From assembly GCA_003508835.1 (NCBI GenBank), contig PUFA01000311.1:806001-870000 (forward strand): a DNA stretch of 64,000 nt, written 5' to 3'. Each line of letters starts with the position of its first letter. The stretch's first letter is position 1. Source of the DNA: Eonycteris spelaea (taxonomy: Eukaryota > Chordata > Mammalia > Chiroptera > Pteropodidae). Of this stretch, positions 10,701-22,030 are shown one piece after another. The position numbers and the translations under genes are program-made. Under the pieces are notes generated by a model. It saw only the letters and a list, made by a program, of their open reading frames with translations, did not search any database and was not told the origin of the DNA.

Positions 10701-12149
10701 CCAACCATGCCACCGCCAGTTACTGGAGCAGGAGAGTTAGGCAAGGATATGGTCCTTTTCCACGGGAATTATAGTGCATGAAAAGTGAAAGTTTCTTACA
10801 AGAGGTGCAGAGCAGCGAATAATTACACCATGAATGAGAGAGAGTCGGAAGGAGAGACGGCCAGAACCATCAAAAGAAGGAGGTGCAGCCAGAGGGAACT
10901 TTTTTTTAAAAAAATGTCCCTCTGATCAGGAGGCTGCGTAAAGCCTTCTGTGGTTCCCTGTCCCTCAAGGTGAGCCCAAACTACCTGGCAGCGAGGCGTG
11001 AGCGCACCTGCCTTTTCCCGGGCTCAGCTCTGTGCACACACCCCTGGCCCGCCCCTCCTCTCCCCTTCACTGTCCATATTGGCCTCCTCAGTTGTTCAGT
11101 GTGTCTGCTCCTTGGCCCTCTAACTCCCGCTCCTGCTTCCACAGGGAAGTCTAAGGAAGAGCAGTTCCCACGGCACCTGCCAATGTGCTAATTAAGCCAC
11201 CTCACAATTAATTAGTTATACATAATAGTTAATTAAACAACGTTTACCCACAGGAGCTGCATTACAGGCACCTCGCCTGTCTTGCCCACTCCTTTGTCCT
11301 CTGTGCCTGGTACAGTCACCCAGCCAGTGCATCGTCATTGTGTACCTACTGTGTGCTAGCCCTGTGCCCGGTGCGTAGTAGAGACTCTCTGAATATCTGT
11401 TGATGGTGATGGGTAAGGCTTGGTGAGACACAGAGAAGCAGAGGTGGGGGGGCTTCCCATGCAGAAATGAGATGTGCACACAGAGGAGGGGCTGGGGGCT
11501 GGACCCTGCTGGCTCTAAGTTCCTCCCGCAGCCTGCAGAGCTTCTCCGGCCACTTCCCTGTAGGCGCCCTGGGCCGTCCTGGCTGCTACAGCTGCTACTC
11601 GAGGGACTCACCGTGACATCATCTGTCCACTGCTGGTCCTTCGTTATGAACATTGAGTCAGTAGCCAGAGGCCGGGCTGCAGGCCCGTCATTTCAGATTT
11701 GCCCTGAAACACTGCATGTTCTGGAGCAGTCTGCCAGACAGCTATCTCTGCAACGCTGGGATCTTGGTTTGGGACAGAATCAATATCTCTTTCGAGAAGC
11801 TTGAGTGGCTCTGAAGTAGGGTGATCATCTGACCTGGATGGCCATTGAGTCTACACGTAAAATCTCAGATGTCAAGAGCGAGCTTCTCTGGCATCCTCCC
11901 TGGAAGGTGTAGCTTCTCACGAAGGATAGAAACAAACCTTTCTCTTGGCCAACATTCGCCGAGGTGTGTCCCATACCTAGAGGACAGGGACTGAAGTAAC
12001 AGCCGATCAACTACCCTCAATGAGCTCACAGCCTCGGGGCGGGGGGGTGGCGGGCAGAGAGACAGCGGAAAGGAGGGTCACTGCCTCAAAAATGAAAGGA
12101 GAGCCTTCTGTCACACATACGCCAAAGTCAAGTCCAGACGGCCGGAGGA
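10701..12149. other. Intronic DNA, mostly unique
   Basis: Contains a possible L2/MIR piece at 11330-11400 ('attgtgtacctactgtgtgc'). No exon found. Confidence 0.45.
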
Positions 12150-12377
12150 CTTTCATTTGAAAGGCCACACTTTAAATTTTAGGGGAAAAAAAGGAGATAT
12201 CTGTATGACTTTAGTGTAGCAAAGAATTTCTAGAAAAGCCATAAAGTATGAATCATAGAGGAAGAAAAAAAATGCATGCATTTTCTATCATGTGAAAATT
12301 TTGCATTCTGTTCATCAGAAAATGCGGTAACAAATGACAAGCCAACCCACAAACTAGGAGAATATGTTTGCTTCACG
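12150..12377 (+). mobile_element. L1 ORF2-region fragment, 5' half of a split copy
   Basis: AT-rich L1 sequence with 'agtgtagcaaagaatttcta' and 'aagccaacccacaaactagg'. It continues at 12813 after an inserted family A repeat. Confidence 0.7.
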
Positions 12378-12812
12378 CACGTAAGAGTTTGCTAGGACTG
12401 TACCCTAAATTAAGTGCGTGGCCTCAACAACAGACATTGACTGGCTCGCGGTTCGGGGGCTGGAAGTCTCAGATCCGGGTGTTGGCGGGGCCACGCGCCC
12501 TCCGAAGGTTCTAGAAAGGAGCTGTCCAGACCTTTCCCTTTGTGTCTGGCAACTCCTTGCAGTAGCATAACTCCACTCTTCACGGGGTATTCGCTCTGCA
12601 TGCTTGACACTGTGTCCACATTCCTCCCTTCCTTAAGGACACTGGTCATACTGGATTAGAGGCCACCCTCCTCCAGTGTGACCTCATCTTAACTAATGTC
12701 ACCTGCTGAGACCCTGTCTGCAAATAAGGTCACATTCTGAGATATGCGTGAGGGATTGGAACTTAAACGTACAAATTTTGCGGGGACAGAATTCAAGCCA
12801 TAAGAACACATA
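12378..12812 (+). repeat. Family A repeat inserted in L1
   Basis: The order is 'cggttcgggggctggaagtc', 'tgttggcggggccacgcgcc', 'tccagtgtgacctcatctta', 'aaggtcacattctgag', 'gcggggacagaattcaagcc'. It splits an older L1. Confidence 0.75.
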
Positions 12813-13200
12813 GCTGGTGAATAATTCAGTGGTATCCATAATATTTCAAAGCCTCTTTGTAATTCATAAGAAAAATAAATACGATGGAAAAAAAAATGGG
12901 CAGTGTGAAACCAACAGGGTTTTCAAAGAAGAAAAAGCATGAATAGCTGATAAGCATGAAAAGATGCTCAACCTTTTAAGCAGTCAGGGAAGTACAAGCT
13001 AAATCCACAATGAGATATCCATGGACAGGAATAATTAGAAAGCCTGACAGTAACGAATACAATCCAGTGCAAAATGGGATTGTAGCCACAGCGTGGCACG
13101 TCAGGCATTCCTACTGAAATCGATATATGACTAGGTATATGACCAGGTATCTGACGAAAAGCAAACAAGAACTATTTTTGCAACCACAGTGGTCCCACGC
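12813..13200 (+). mobile_element. L1 ORF2-region fragment, 3' half
   Basis: 'taagcatgaaaagatgctca' (12951-12970) and 'aaatccacaatgagatatcc' are typical L1 ORF2 end sequence. This AT-rich copy is the control for the GC-rich copy at 4517-5280. Confidence 0.8.
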
Positions 13201-13984
13201 CCATTTGTCAGAATGCCAATTCCCAGTGCCAGTTGTGTGGGGACACTTCGTCTCCCTCTGCCAGTGCCCTTGAAGTTCAGACCTTTTGGCTAACGCTCTG
13301 GCAATTCATATTGAGTGGCAGAAAAAGATCTGGATATTTTTTTATATATATGATATATGCCTTGATCCCACCCTGGTGTTTTTTCGGAAGGATGTAATCT
13401 AAACGAAGAAGAATGTCAAAGCGCCCGATGATGATAGGTCGTTAGAAATCATCAAAGCACCTAGCAGTAGAAAAAGGAAAAGTATTTCAGCCAAATGGGC
13501 TCTTCTGGGCAGATATTAAAAATGACACTTTACATATCTAAATAGTAGTAACGTGGAAAATGTGTATCTACTTAAGTTTCAGGAGCAAGGGGAGGGTTTC
13601 AAAATTCGCCTCTGTGGTCAGTACAGCTCTGCAAATATAATTCTGATATAAGTCTGGAAACAAACCCGAGAAAAGAAAGCATTTGATGAGATGTGGTAGG
13701 ATTGTGGCTGGATCTGCTCCCCCATCTCCCCCCCCCGCATTTCCTGTTTTAATGTTTGTGCAGTAAATGAAGAGAGAAAATGTTTCTCCCAACCCAGGAG
13801 AACAAAGGTAGGGGAGCTGGGAGCAGCTGCATTCCGGCATTAGCACTGGTAAAAGTTGTGTGCACACACCTGACACCCTCCGCTCCGTGCGACAGTGAGA
13901 GCGTGCCCTTTAGAAGCACTTCAAAAGGAAGTATGGCAGGAGGAGAGCCGGGCTGTTGTTTTCCCCAAAAAGTGCCTTTTGTCC
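13201..13984. other. Intronic DNA, unassigned
   Basis: AT-rich with no exon. Possibly further diverged L1 between 13380 and 13560. Confidence 0.4.
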
Positions 13985-14280
13985 CAAATGGTTTTCTTTG
14001 ATTTTCTTTTTATTGATTAGAACTTAGCTTTGTTCAAAGGCTGCAGGGAGAGAGGATTTTTGTCTGGGAAGAGAGCGGAGCGTTTGCACCAGCCGGCTGC
14101 TGGGAGCTTGCAGAGTGGCTGGTGTCTGGATTCATTTGAGTAATTTACAGTCTATTTTGGTTCTCCCCAAGCTACCCGCCGTGGCTCAACCAAATTAAGC
14201 TCATCAGGCTCTTAAAAAAGGAAACAAGGCCTGTTTATTTGTGACATTGCCTTGGAAGGGAACAAGTAGAAGTGGCAGTA
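13985..14280. other. Candidate conserved non-coding element
   Basis: A repeat-free, AT-rich block with an even mix of short motifs ('gaacttagctttgttcaaag', 'tttgagtaatttacagtcta', 'accaaattaagctcatcagg'). It looks like constrained intronic sequence, but conservation cannot be measured here. Confidence 0.3.
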
Positions 14281-14744
14281 CCTTCTCCCACCTCAACTTC
14301 TGTTCTCTTGGGGTTGGACGGGGTGGGGGTGGGGTGTCATGCCGACGACCCCTCTCCGACTGAGATGTGGCAGCGATGAGCCAGCGTTTGGGGGCTGCGC
14401 AGCTCGTCCTCACGGTCCTCTGGGGCGAAGTTATCTCAGTGCTATGATTCTAGTGGAGATTTGGACACTGTCCTTGCCTTTACAGAGAACGAGAAAATAT
14501 CCATGTGCCATGGAAGACATAAAACAAGGTGGTGTGATAGAAAGCACTGGACGCAGAGAACTGTTTTCCATTGGGCGGGTGTGGAAAACTTAAAGGAGGT
14601 TCTCAAGCTGAGGGCACAGCAGGCACAAGCCCTGGGGCTAGAAATGGTCTTGTGTTTGCAAGGAGCAGACAGAACACAGCCGTGGTGGTTGGCGGACGAG
14701 GGCTGACATGGAGGGAGGGGCCCCGTTATTTAGATCTTGCAGAC

Positions 14745-14960
14745 CCGTGATTCTCAACTGGGCACTTTTCCCTCGGGACTCTGGACAGTGCCTAGAGATA
14801 TGTTTGGATTGTCACAACTGGGGGTGGTATGCTCCTGGCAAATAGTGGGTGGAAACGGGGGTTAATCCTGCAGCACACAGAACAGCCTGCCCCGCCCCCC
14901 ACCCCCCCAACACAGGTGACCCAGCCCCAAAAGGCAGGAGTGCCAGGCTCAGACCCTGTT
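14745..14960 (+). repeat. MER20 (hAT DNA element)
   Basis: Starts 'gtgattctcaactgggcac', then 'tttggattgtcacaactggg' and 'cacacagaacagcctgcccc', matching the MER20 order. Confidence 0.75.
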
Positions 14961-15439
14961 GCAGACTAGGCTAAGGATTTTGTATTTCATTCTGAGGGGT
15001 GGAGGATATTAAGCAGGGAAGGAAGGGATGGCTTGGTTCGGTTTTCTTTTATCAACATAGAGTATTGGAGCAAATTATTCCATTCCAACGTGATGATCTT
15101 ATCTGACTAAATCTGGGTAGGAGAAGGGAGACTTCAAAGAGTTGGAGAGCCTCCTAGAATAAGCAGTCTCTTCCCTTTGGGACAGCCAGACCCACATCCC
15201 GGGGAGTTCTGTGTCTGGTGCTTGGCTTTCCGCTCCCAGCGGAGAAGAAAGCCCTGGAAGGAAATGGAAGGATGGAAATCATAGCTCGATCTCGTGGCTT
15301 GCAGCTGGTGCTTCGGCCTCTTCTGGTCTGGGGAAAAATGGAGTCTTTGGTTGCTATTAACATTTGTGCAGGCTGGGATCATGTGTAAGAGATGACTGGA
15401 TCAGCTCGAGGTTCACAGGCTTCGTTACGGTTTCTTGGC

Positions 15440-15632
15440 CTCGCCACTGTTGGTGTCGGGCCAGACAGTTCTGTGTTGCGGTAGGGCAGGATGTTAGCCG
15501 CATTCCTGGCCTCCGCCCACTGGATGTCAGAAGCAAGCCCCTCTCCAGCTGTGACAACCAGAAATGGCTCCAGACATTGCCCAGTGCCCCTGGGGGTGGG
15601 GGGGGGTGGATAAAATTGCCCCAGGTTGATGT
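15440..15632 (-). repeat. MER20 (hAT DNA element), antisense
   Basis: 'ctgtgacaaccagaaatggc', 'tccagacattgcccagtgcc' and 'attgccccaggttga' are the reverse complement of MER20. Confidence 0.8.
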
Positions 15633-16039
15633 AAGCTTAATGTGCCAGTACTTCCTGAGTGGCATCCACAAAGGTCGCTGTAAATCCCATGACCCTTCGG
15701 GGAGGGGTCGGCTTAGGGAGCTGCTGGACTGGACAGTCCTGCTTTCTGTTCCTGTAGCCTAAGTTCCTTACCATCTGGCTGCTGGTGTGCCTTTAAATGT
15801 CGCATCAGACACCTTAGGGACGAGAGGCTAAGAAGACACTCCGCCTCAGGAGCCCTTCAGGACCAGCTTTGCCCTCGGCCTGTTGAGAGCTGCAGTTTTT
15901 CATGTCCCCGTGGTTATATGTGCCACTCCGTCTGGGGCAGGGGCCCTGCGAGTAGTGAGGACCCTCCACTGTCTCCAGGGTTGAGTTAAGGTATGCCCTC
16001 GACACCCCAAGCCCCGAAGATTATGGAGCGTCTCGTCAC

Positions 16040-16200
16040 ATGCCGTTCAAGATAATAATTCTGCACTCTAAATCACAGGAGGGTCTAATTTCCTCACAGC
16101 GATTCTGGCAGTATTATTTCTGAAATAGCACACATCCAATTCTTGCCGAGCATAATACTGCTCTCCTTTTTATTTAAAGTGGAGGTCGGGGCATTTTCTG
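16040..16200. other. Candidate conserved non-coding element
   Basis: A repeat-free AT-rich block ('ctaaatcacaggagggtcta', 'ctggcagtattatttctgaa') about 600 bp before a coding exon. Conservation is inferred from composition only. Confidence 0.25.
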
Positions 16201-16335
16201 CTTCTAAGGAGCCCGGAGCACAGCCCCGTGCTGCCTACGGGAGAAGCCAGTAAACAAACACACACAGAAAACCATCAATGCTAACAAGTGAGCGCGATGT
16301 TCTGTGTAAGGAGAATTCTCACTAACTTACTTTAG

Positions 16336-16560
16336 AAATGCAAATTACTTACCATAGTAGACAGAGTACCTGGGTCCAGATGCTAGCACGACCCCCTTCT
16401 AGCTGTGCGGCCTTGGGGATAGATTTAACCCCTCCGAGCCTCAGTTTCCTCATCCTTGCAATGGGGGGCCTTCTAATGTCTCAGACGTGTTACGAAGATC
16501 AAACCAGGTGTTACATGAAAAGTGCTTGGCGTGATACTTGACGTGGCGTTTCCTGTCCTT
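16336..16560 (+). repeat. MIR
   Basis: 'cctgggtccagatgctagca', 'gcctcagtttcctcatcctt' and 'gatcaaaccaggtgtta' follow the MIR order. Confidence 0.85.
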
Positions 16561-16798
16561 GACGCTTTTCTCGTTGCTTTGTCGTTGCTGCCCTTCAGCG
16601 TTCCAGGAGCAGAAAGAACTTTCTGAGATAGAAGAAAATAATTGGGGACAGAGGCTAAACGAAGTCAAGGAAAAAGGCGCCCACGGTCCGCTGAAGCCCA
16701 CTTGAGAGCTGCTGGAATCAATTTCCGGCGTCATAGGCGCAAAAGAAAAGAAAAAAAAAAACACAAAACAACTTACTAATTGTTTCCTTTCTCTCCAG

Positions 16799-16919
16799 AA
16801 TGAAGTGGAGCTGGGGGAGCTGCTCCTATCGCTTAATTATCTCCCCAGTGCTGGGAGACTGAATGTGGATGTCATTCGAGCCAAGCAACTTCTTCAGACA
16901 GATGTGAGCCAAGGTTCAG
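16799..16919 (+). CDS. SYT17: SYT17 exon: start of C2B domain
   Basis: This 121-base exon runs from a good acceptor (pyrimidine run, then CAG) to a GTATGA donor. It starts in phase 0 and ends one base into a codon. It encodes about 40 residues, beginning NEVELGELLLSLNYLPSAG and continuing GRLNVDVIRAKQLLQTDVS. This is the first two beta strands and first loop of a synaptotagmin C2B domain, and the wording is that of synaptotagmin-17 (B/K protein). SYT17 has no membrane-spanning segment; it attaches to membranes through a cysteine cluster in its N-terminal part, which is outside the window, and acts in membrane trafficking at the Golgi and endosomes, in neurons among other cells. The exon is intact. 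Assignment to SYT17 rather than another synaptotagmin rests on the exact residue pattern and on CLEC19A lying next door. Confidence 0.95.
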
Positions 16920-17019
16920 GTATGATGTGGCCCCTTCCTTTGGCTGTTTCTTTTAACGGGGCGTCCGTTTATTTGGACCCAATTTTCTTTTTCTGTGTCC
17001 TGGGTACTGTTAATAAGAG

Positions 17020-17690
17020 AAGACCCAGGGCATGGTTAACCTGGGCAAGTACCGGGGCCTCCTGTACATCGTCTCTGGCGTTGCCAGGCAATGAGGCAAA
17101 ATAGACGTAAGCTACAGTCAGCTCGTCAACCTGCACACGCAGTGTGCCGAGCGAGGTCTACGGCTCTCGCAACCAGTTCAGGCGGCGGGGGCCGGGGACT
17201 AAGGCCAAGGTCAGCGAGTTTGCTGCCGGCTATAATGTCATCGTTGATATGTACAGCAAGACGTGTGTGAACGGGACGGTGGCCACCTGCTGTGGCAGTG
17301 GATGAAAGTCTGGCCCAAGCGGAAGGGCATCCTGGGAAGAGCCATCACGTGGAACCTCACCGAGGTCCTCGCCGACGAGAACGGCTGCGTGGCTAAGCAC
17401 ATGGCACGGCCCCGTGGAAGAGCCTCTGCTCGTGGAGAAGGAGCCTCCCTGCCGCCCGTGACTCCACAAGTGTGCGTCCTTCACCTGAGCCCACCGCCAG
17501 TGTCCCTCGGAGCCTTCCACTTGGCGCGCATGCCAGCCTGCCCGGAAACCAGCCCCCTGGTGGGGCAGACCCGGGAACTCAGCGTGTACTCCCACCAGGG
17601 GAAAGCCCCGTGGTGTCACCTGGCTCGTGGCTTGGCTCTCCTACCCCCCGGCCGCCTTATGGAAATAAAACATACACCTTGGGGAGGGGG
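17020..17690 (+). pseudogene. GPX4P: GPX4 processed pseudogene (5'-truncated)
   Basis: An intronless copy of glutathione peroxidase 4, a selenoenzyme that reduces phospholipid hydroperoxides and restrains ferroptosis. The recognisable part starts at MVNLGKYRGLL (ATG at 17032). It runs through GVARQ, an in-frame TGA at 17092 where the parent reads selenocysteine, and [14 protein letters not shown]. Later pieces, in shifted frames, match [12 protein letters not shown] and LLVEK. Several indels, including a loss of about 13 bases around 17156, and further stops break the frame. The 3' UTR matches the GPX4 mRNA through 'gtggggcagacccggga' to an AATAAA at 17664. The conserved ATGA core of the SECIS element appears as ATGC (near 17531), so selenocysteine insertion would not work even if it were transcribed. 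No poly-A tail remains, which suggests an old insertion. It lies about 100 bp past the SYT17 donor on the same strand. Confidence 0.88.
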
Positions 17691-18404
17691 GCAGGTAACA
17701 CCCATTGAGGGGAGATCGCGTCCAGAACTAGGATGTTATTAGATCAAGAGGGAAAATAAATGATGTGATATCTCTTAAAACGAAGCAGGGAGATGATGCC
17801 TTCTCAGAACTCCATTTGAATTGGGATTTGACAGAGACCAGGTGTGATAAGTGCTGAAATCTACATCTCCTGTGTGTTCATGCAGCTGGGAGGAAGTTAC
17901 TTACTTTCCAAATGTTATGCCTGCAATAGAGGCACCATCCTCCAGGTGGCGGTAGTGTGCATTGATGCAGCCTAATGCGCTCACGTGATGGACACACCCT
18001 AAGATTTTTTCCCAGCTCCTTTCAAGTGTACCACAAATCTTTGTACACCCCAGCTCTGAAAAGGCTATCGTATTTAAAGCATCTACTTTAGAGCAAACCA
18101 ATTCGAACAGGAGTTTTAATGACATGGAAGAGGTTGCATTCCTTCCGTGTGTAGCTTCTCCCATGACAGCAAAGGATATTCTCATAAGCAGCCGTGGTTG
18201 CTGGGATCTCTTCAGCTCAGTGGTGGAAAGACTGTCTTCTCTGAATGCAATAGCTAAAATAACTTGCTTTTCTATAAGGTGGCAGCTGAATTTAGAGGAC
18301 AGTTTGCATTCTCAAAAACCTCACTACAGAAACAGGTTTTGAAGAGGCCAGTGGAGGGAATGGTATTAGGCTGGAGAATTTCAGACTCACCACAGTGGGA
18401 GAAT
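17691..18404. other. Intronic DNA, unassigned
   Basis: AT-rich and without gene or clear repeat. Confidence 0.45.
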
Positions 18405-18610
18405 CAGTATGATAAAATGATTAAGGGTTTTAGAGTCAAGCTGCCTGGAAGCCAAACCCCATTTCTACTGCTTGCAAATGATGGGGCTTGGGGAAGTTAC
18501 TGAGCCTCTATAAACCTCAGTTTCTCCGTCTGAAAATAACAATATTCAGTTATATAACGCACTTGAGTCTCTTTGCAAACTGTAAAGTGATCTAAGAATG
18601 GTAGTGATAA
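18405..18610 (+). repeat. MIR
   Basis: 'attaagggttttagagtcaa', 'ggggaagttactgagcctct' and 'cctcagtttctccgtctgaa' give the MIR order. Confidence 0.85.
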
Positions 18611-18869
18611 TTCTGCCATCTCTGTTCGTCTGTGTATGGGCTCCGGGCTCACCGACACAATAACAGGTTCCCAGGACAGAAAGCCAGGACAGTTTCTTGG
18701 TCTGGCCCTTCCTCCACTAGTCAGATCTCAAACAAGTCGTTTTCTCATCTTGATCCTCACTCTCTCGATCCATAAAATGAACACACTGCGTGACACATGG
18801 GAGGAGCTCGATAGATATTGGATGGCTGGGGGAAGAGAGGAAGGGATGAGCACAAAAGCAGCTAGGTGG

Positions 18870-19135
18870 GGAAAAGGAGGAATTAATAGATGGATAGATG
18901 GGAAAATGGATGAATGAAAGGAGGGGTGGATGCCTGGACTGATAGATGGAAAGGTGGATGGACTGAGAGAGAAAGAGGGAGCTGGAAAAATGGGTAGGTG
19001 GTTGGGTTGTCAGATAAATGGGACGATGGATAGATGGATGGATGGGTGGGTGGGTGGAAGGAAGGAAAGAAAGAAGGGTAAAAGGATGGATGGATGGATG
19101 GATGGGAAGTTGAATGGATGGGTGGATGGATCGGG
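18870..19135. repeat. GGAT-rich degenerate microsatellite
   Basis: Repeated GGAT/GGGT words, densest at 19020-19060 and 19085-19130, ending about 50 bp before the next exon's acceptor. Confidence 0.85.
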
Positions 19136-19182
19136 TTTCATTCTGTGGCGAAACAACGTTCTGTGATGTATCCCATTCTCAG

Positions 19183-19338
19183 ACCCCTTTGTGAAAATTC
19201 AGCTGGTACATGGACTCAAGCTTGTGAAAACGAAGAAGACATCCTTCTTAAGAGGCACAATCGATCCTTTCTACAATGAATCCTTCAGCTTCAAAGTTCC
19301 TCAAGAAGAACTGGAAAACGCCAGCCTAGTGTTTACAG
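19183..19338 (+). CDS. SYT17: SYT17 exon: middle of C2B domain
   Basis: This 156-base exon lies between 'attctcag' and GTAGGTAG. It completes the codon left by the previous exon to give GSDPFVKIQLVHGLKL. It then encodes the basic strand KLVKTKKTSFLRGT, the DPFYNESFSFKV motif typical of C2 domains, and PQEELENASLVFT. The reading frame is clean and the exon is a multiple of three (52 codons). The lysine-rich strand is the usual site for acidic lipid and partner binding in C2B domains. It joins the 45037 exon in phase 1. Nothing in this exon is truncated, which contrasts with the damaged last exon. Confidence 0.95.
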
Positions 19339-19494
19339 GTAGGTAGTGTCCCAGACCCTGATGACCAGGAGGGGCGTGTTCACCTTACTGTCCTAGAGGG
19401 AAAACGCACCCAGAGAGGGTACCATTTAAAAACTTCACGTCCGGTGTTCAGCCACCTGGGTTTGAATCCACTTACTGTCTGTGAACTAGGGCAA

Positions 19495-19720
19495 GAATCA
19501 GAACCATGTAGCGTAATTGTTACAAATGTGAACTTTGGAGCCAGATTTCCTGGCACTCCCTCATAATTACTGAAGCCTTGGACAAGTTCCCTAACTCCTC
19601 TGAGCCTCAGTTTCTTCATCTATTAAGATGTGAGTAATAATAGTACTTTGTGGGTTTGTTGTAAAGATGAAGCGACTTACAGCTTTGGAATAATAGTAAG
19701 TGCTCACTTATTAGCTTTGA
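19495..19720 (+). repeat. MIR
   Basis: 'cctctgagcctcagtttctt' is followed by 'gtgagtaataatagtacttt' and a 'gtaagtgctcac' tail. Confidence 0.85.
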
Positions 19721-19862
19721 TGATTGGACTCAAGTACTTACAGTCTAATGGGGAAATGAGAATTTTAGGGTCACCTGACTCAGAGAGGGGGATTTCGAAA
19801 GGCATCTCAGAGGACTTATGTTTAACTAGAGGCTTCACATGAATTGAATCCTCGTTTCCGAG

Positions 19863-20378
19863 GTGTATTAGTGATCTACTGCATAACAAGTCACCCTAAA
19901 ATTTAGCGGCTGAAAACACTAAACGTCCATTACCACACAGTTCCTGTGAGGGAATCCAGGCACAGCTTTGCTGGGTGCTTCTAGCCAAGGTTCTCTGACA
20001 GGCTGCGGGCAAGGTATTGTCTGGGGCTGCAGTGTCATCCGAAGGCTCAATTAGCGGAGGATCCGATTTCAAACTCACTTACATAGCTGTTGGCAGGATT
20101 CAGTGCCTTGCAGGCTGTTGGACTGAGGGGCTTCTATTCCTTCTTGGGTGCTGGCCCTTTGACCTTCCTCAATTCCTCACCATATGGGCTTCTCCATAGG
20201 ATAACTCACAACGCAAGGGAGCTAGAGAGAGTGAGCAAATTGGGGCCAGAGTCTTTTTGTAACCTGATCTCAGAGAGGACATCCCTTCACTTTTATTCAT
20301 TAGAAGCAACTCCCTTGGGCATGAATACTGGGAGGCAGGGCCCTTTGGGAGCTTTTTAGAAGCTGCCCACCACAACAT
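19863..20378 (+). repeat. Long old interspersed repeat (family B)
   Basis: About 515 bp with the order 'cataacaagtcaccctaaaa', 'ggattcagtgccttgcaggc', 'gggcttctccataggataac', 'tttttgtaacctgatctcag', 'gaatactgggaggcaggg'. This is a common mammalian repeat layout, but I do not assign a name. Confidence 0.65.
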
Positions 20379-20384
20379 GGTTAG

Positions 20385-20600
20385 ACTTAATATAAGTGAT
20401 GATGATTATTTCCTGTGTCCTGTTCACAGCAGGGGCCTCACCTGTATTACTGCTAACATTCCTTACGACCTATCCTGTCAAGTCAGTATCATCCTCGTCA
20501 TTTTTAGGGCTAGAGACGGAGGCTTCAAACCTAAACGATTCCCCAGAGTCTCAAGCTGGTAGAGTAAGATTAGGCTCTGGTCTTGCAGTTCCAAAAATCA
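20385..20600 (+). repeat. MIR3/L2-like repeat
   Basis: A degraded fragment with 'tatcatcctcgtcattttta' and 'gctggtagagtaagattagg'. Confidence 0.45.
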
Positions 20601-21059
20601 AGGGGTCTGCATTTCCTCAAGCACCCAGGGGGTGCTGGCGTCAGGGATGACATCAGGCTTTGGGGGAGTCATCTCCAGAGCAATTAAAGCTCTCATGGTT
20701 TCGATCTTCTGTAGAATCCTTGGCTGCAGGTCTCCCAAGAAATCAGGCCAGCCAAAATACCCTTGCATGTGCAGCTTCCTCTCAGGGACTTATTGCTTCT
20801 CAGTACCAAGTTCTCAGATGTTCTTTGCTCGAGACCCCTTCAGGCAGGTTGGTTCTGGGATTTCTCAGGGCCTGAAACCCGGAGAGTCTTCAACCCCTTA
20901 GGGGATGCCGACCCTAAGCAGATATTACGGTCCTATCCGAAGCTGTCTGTGATGGCTGCTGTCCAAGGTCCTCAATCTCCCCAAGATTTCAGGTCAAGCC
21001 CGAAGGCTGTGGTTTCATCAAATCTGTAAATGGTAGGGGCAGGCAGTGGGAACTACAGT
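20601..21059. other. Intronic DNA, unassigned
   Basis: Nothing recognised. Confidence 0.4.
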
Positions 21060-21215
21060 TGAACCTTATTTATTCAATAAGAACTTACGATTAACTTCAA
21101 TGAATACTTATTTCTACTTTATTCAGTAAGTATTTATTGAAAAAAAGATTCCTATGTAAGTGGACCCATGACGTTCAAACCCATGTCGTTCGAGATCACC
21201 TGTGTTTTCGATCTG
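21060..21215 (-). repeat. DNA-transposon end, Tigger-like
   Basis: 'agtggacccatgacgttcaa' followed by 'cccatgtcgttcgagatcac' matches a common inverted transposon end. The family is not certain. Confidence 0.45.
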
Positions 21216-21559
21216 CAGTTAGGAATGCTTGAATGTGGTTGCATGCAGAGTTTTGACTGCATGGGGGTCAGCACCCCTGACCCCGCTTTGTTCTAGATTC
21301 AACTCTATATTGAACCAAGACCAGACCCAAGCATGAAACATTGATTCCTAAGCCCCTACTAACAGTAAAGGACCAGACATTTAGATCAGGGTGGTCTTGG
21401 AGGGGGGGACGGCCTTGAGAGCCTGACACTATCATACTTTATGACCAACGCAGCACATGCTTGTTATTACGATGAGTGATGCAGCCCGGACGCGTGTGAG
21501 GACGAGGGATCAGAGAGCAGAAGGGCAGCACGCGTGGGCGGTGGGGGCAGCGCCTGGCT

Positions 21560-21765
21560 CCCAGCTCAGTGGCCTCGGATGAGATCTGTGTGTTCAGGTT
21601 TTCCCTTCTGTAAAATGAGCGTCACCATACCAGGACACCTCAAAAGGTGGTTTTGTGGGCTGAATGAGATGAATTCATAGTCAGTGCCACGCACTGCACC
21701 TTGCACGGAGTGAGCACTCCGTAACTGCTGACTGTCACTCAGAGGGAGTGTGACCTCTTCCTCCC
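21560..21765 (+). repeat. MIR
   Basis: 'ttttcccttctgtaaaatga' is followed by 'gggctgaatgagatgaattc' and a 'gagtgagcactccgtaactg' tail. Confidence 0.75.
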
Positions 21766-21884
21766 CCGCCTTCCAGTCCCTTCTCCCCAAAGGCAGCACC
21801 TTTAGCGTCCTGGTCGGTGCCATTCCACGCGTCTGACCTTGTTCTCGCACACATCACCTATGTGTAGAGGAGCCGGTTCCTTTA

Positions 21885-22030
21885 CACAGGCGCCCATCGA
21901 TTCAGGAAGCGCGTAGTGAGCATCTCCTCTGTGCCAGACTCTGGTTCCAGGTGCTGGGACCATAGTAGCAAACAAAACAGACCATCCCTGCTCCCGTGGA
22001 GCTTTCCAGACCATGCTGCGGACATCACTC
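21885..22030 (+). repeat. L2 fragment
   Basis: 'gtgagcatctcctctgtgcc', 'ggttccaggtgctgggacca' and 'gcaaacaaaacagaccatcc' follow the L2 order. Confidence 0.7.

Larger units (their letters stand above)
1..16798 (+). other. SYT17: SYT17 upstream intron (3' part)
   Basis: This stretch ends at a clear splice acceptor (pyrimidine run and CAG before 16799), so it is read as the intron before the first visible SYT17 C2B exon. I looked for the exons that encode the C2A domain and the end of the C2A-C2B linker and found none, so the preceding exon is presumed to lie outside the window. The content is repeats and unique DNA, listed separately. The intron assignment of the far 5' part is inference. Confidence 0.7.
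16920..19182 (+). other. SYT17: SYT17 intron between the two C2B exons
   Basis: Bounded by a GTATGATG donor and a 'cccattctcag' acceptor. It contains a GPX4 retrocopy, a MIR and a GGAT-rich microsatellite. Confidence 0.9.

Noticed and set aside
16805..17104. Extension of the SYT17 exon into the intron
   Set aside because: A strong GT donor at 16920 and the matching next exon show it is spliced.
17263..17742. 159-codon frame downstream of a SYT17 exon
   Set aside because: Runs through the GPX4 retrocopy in a wrong frame.
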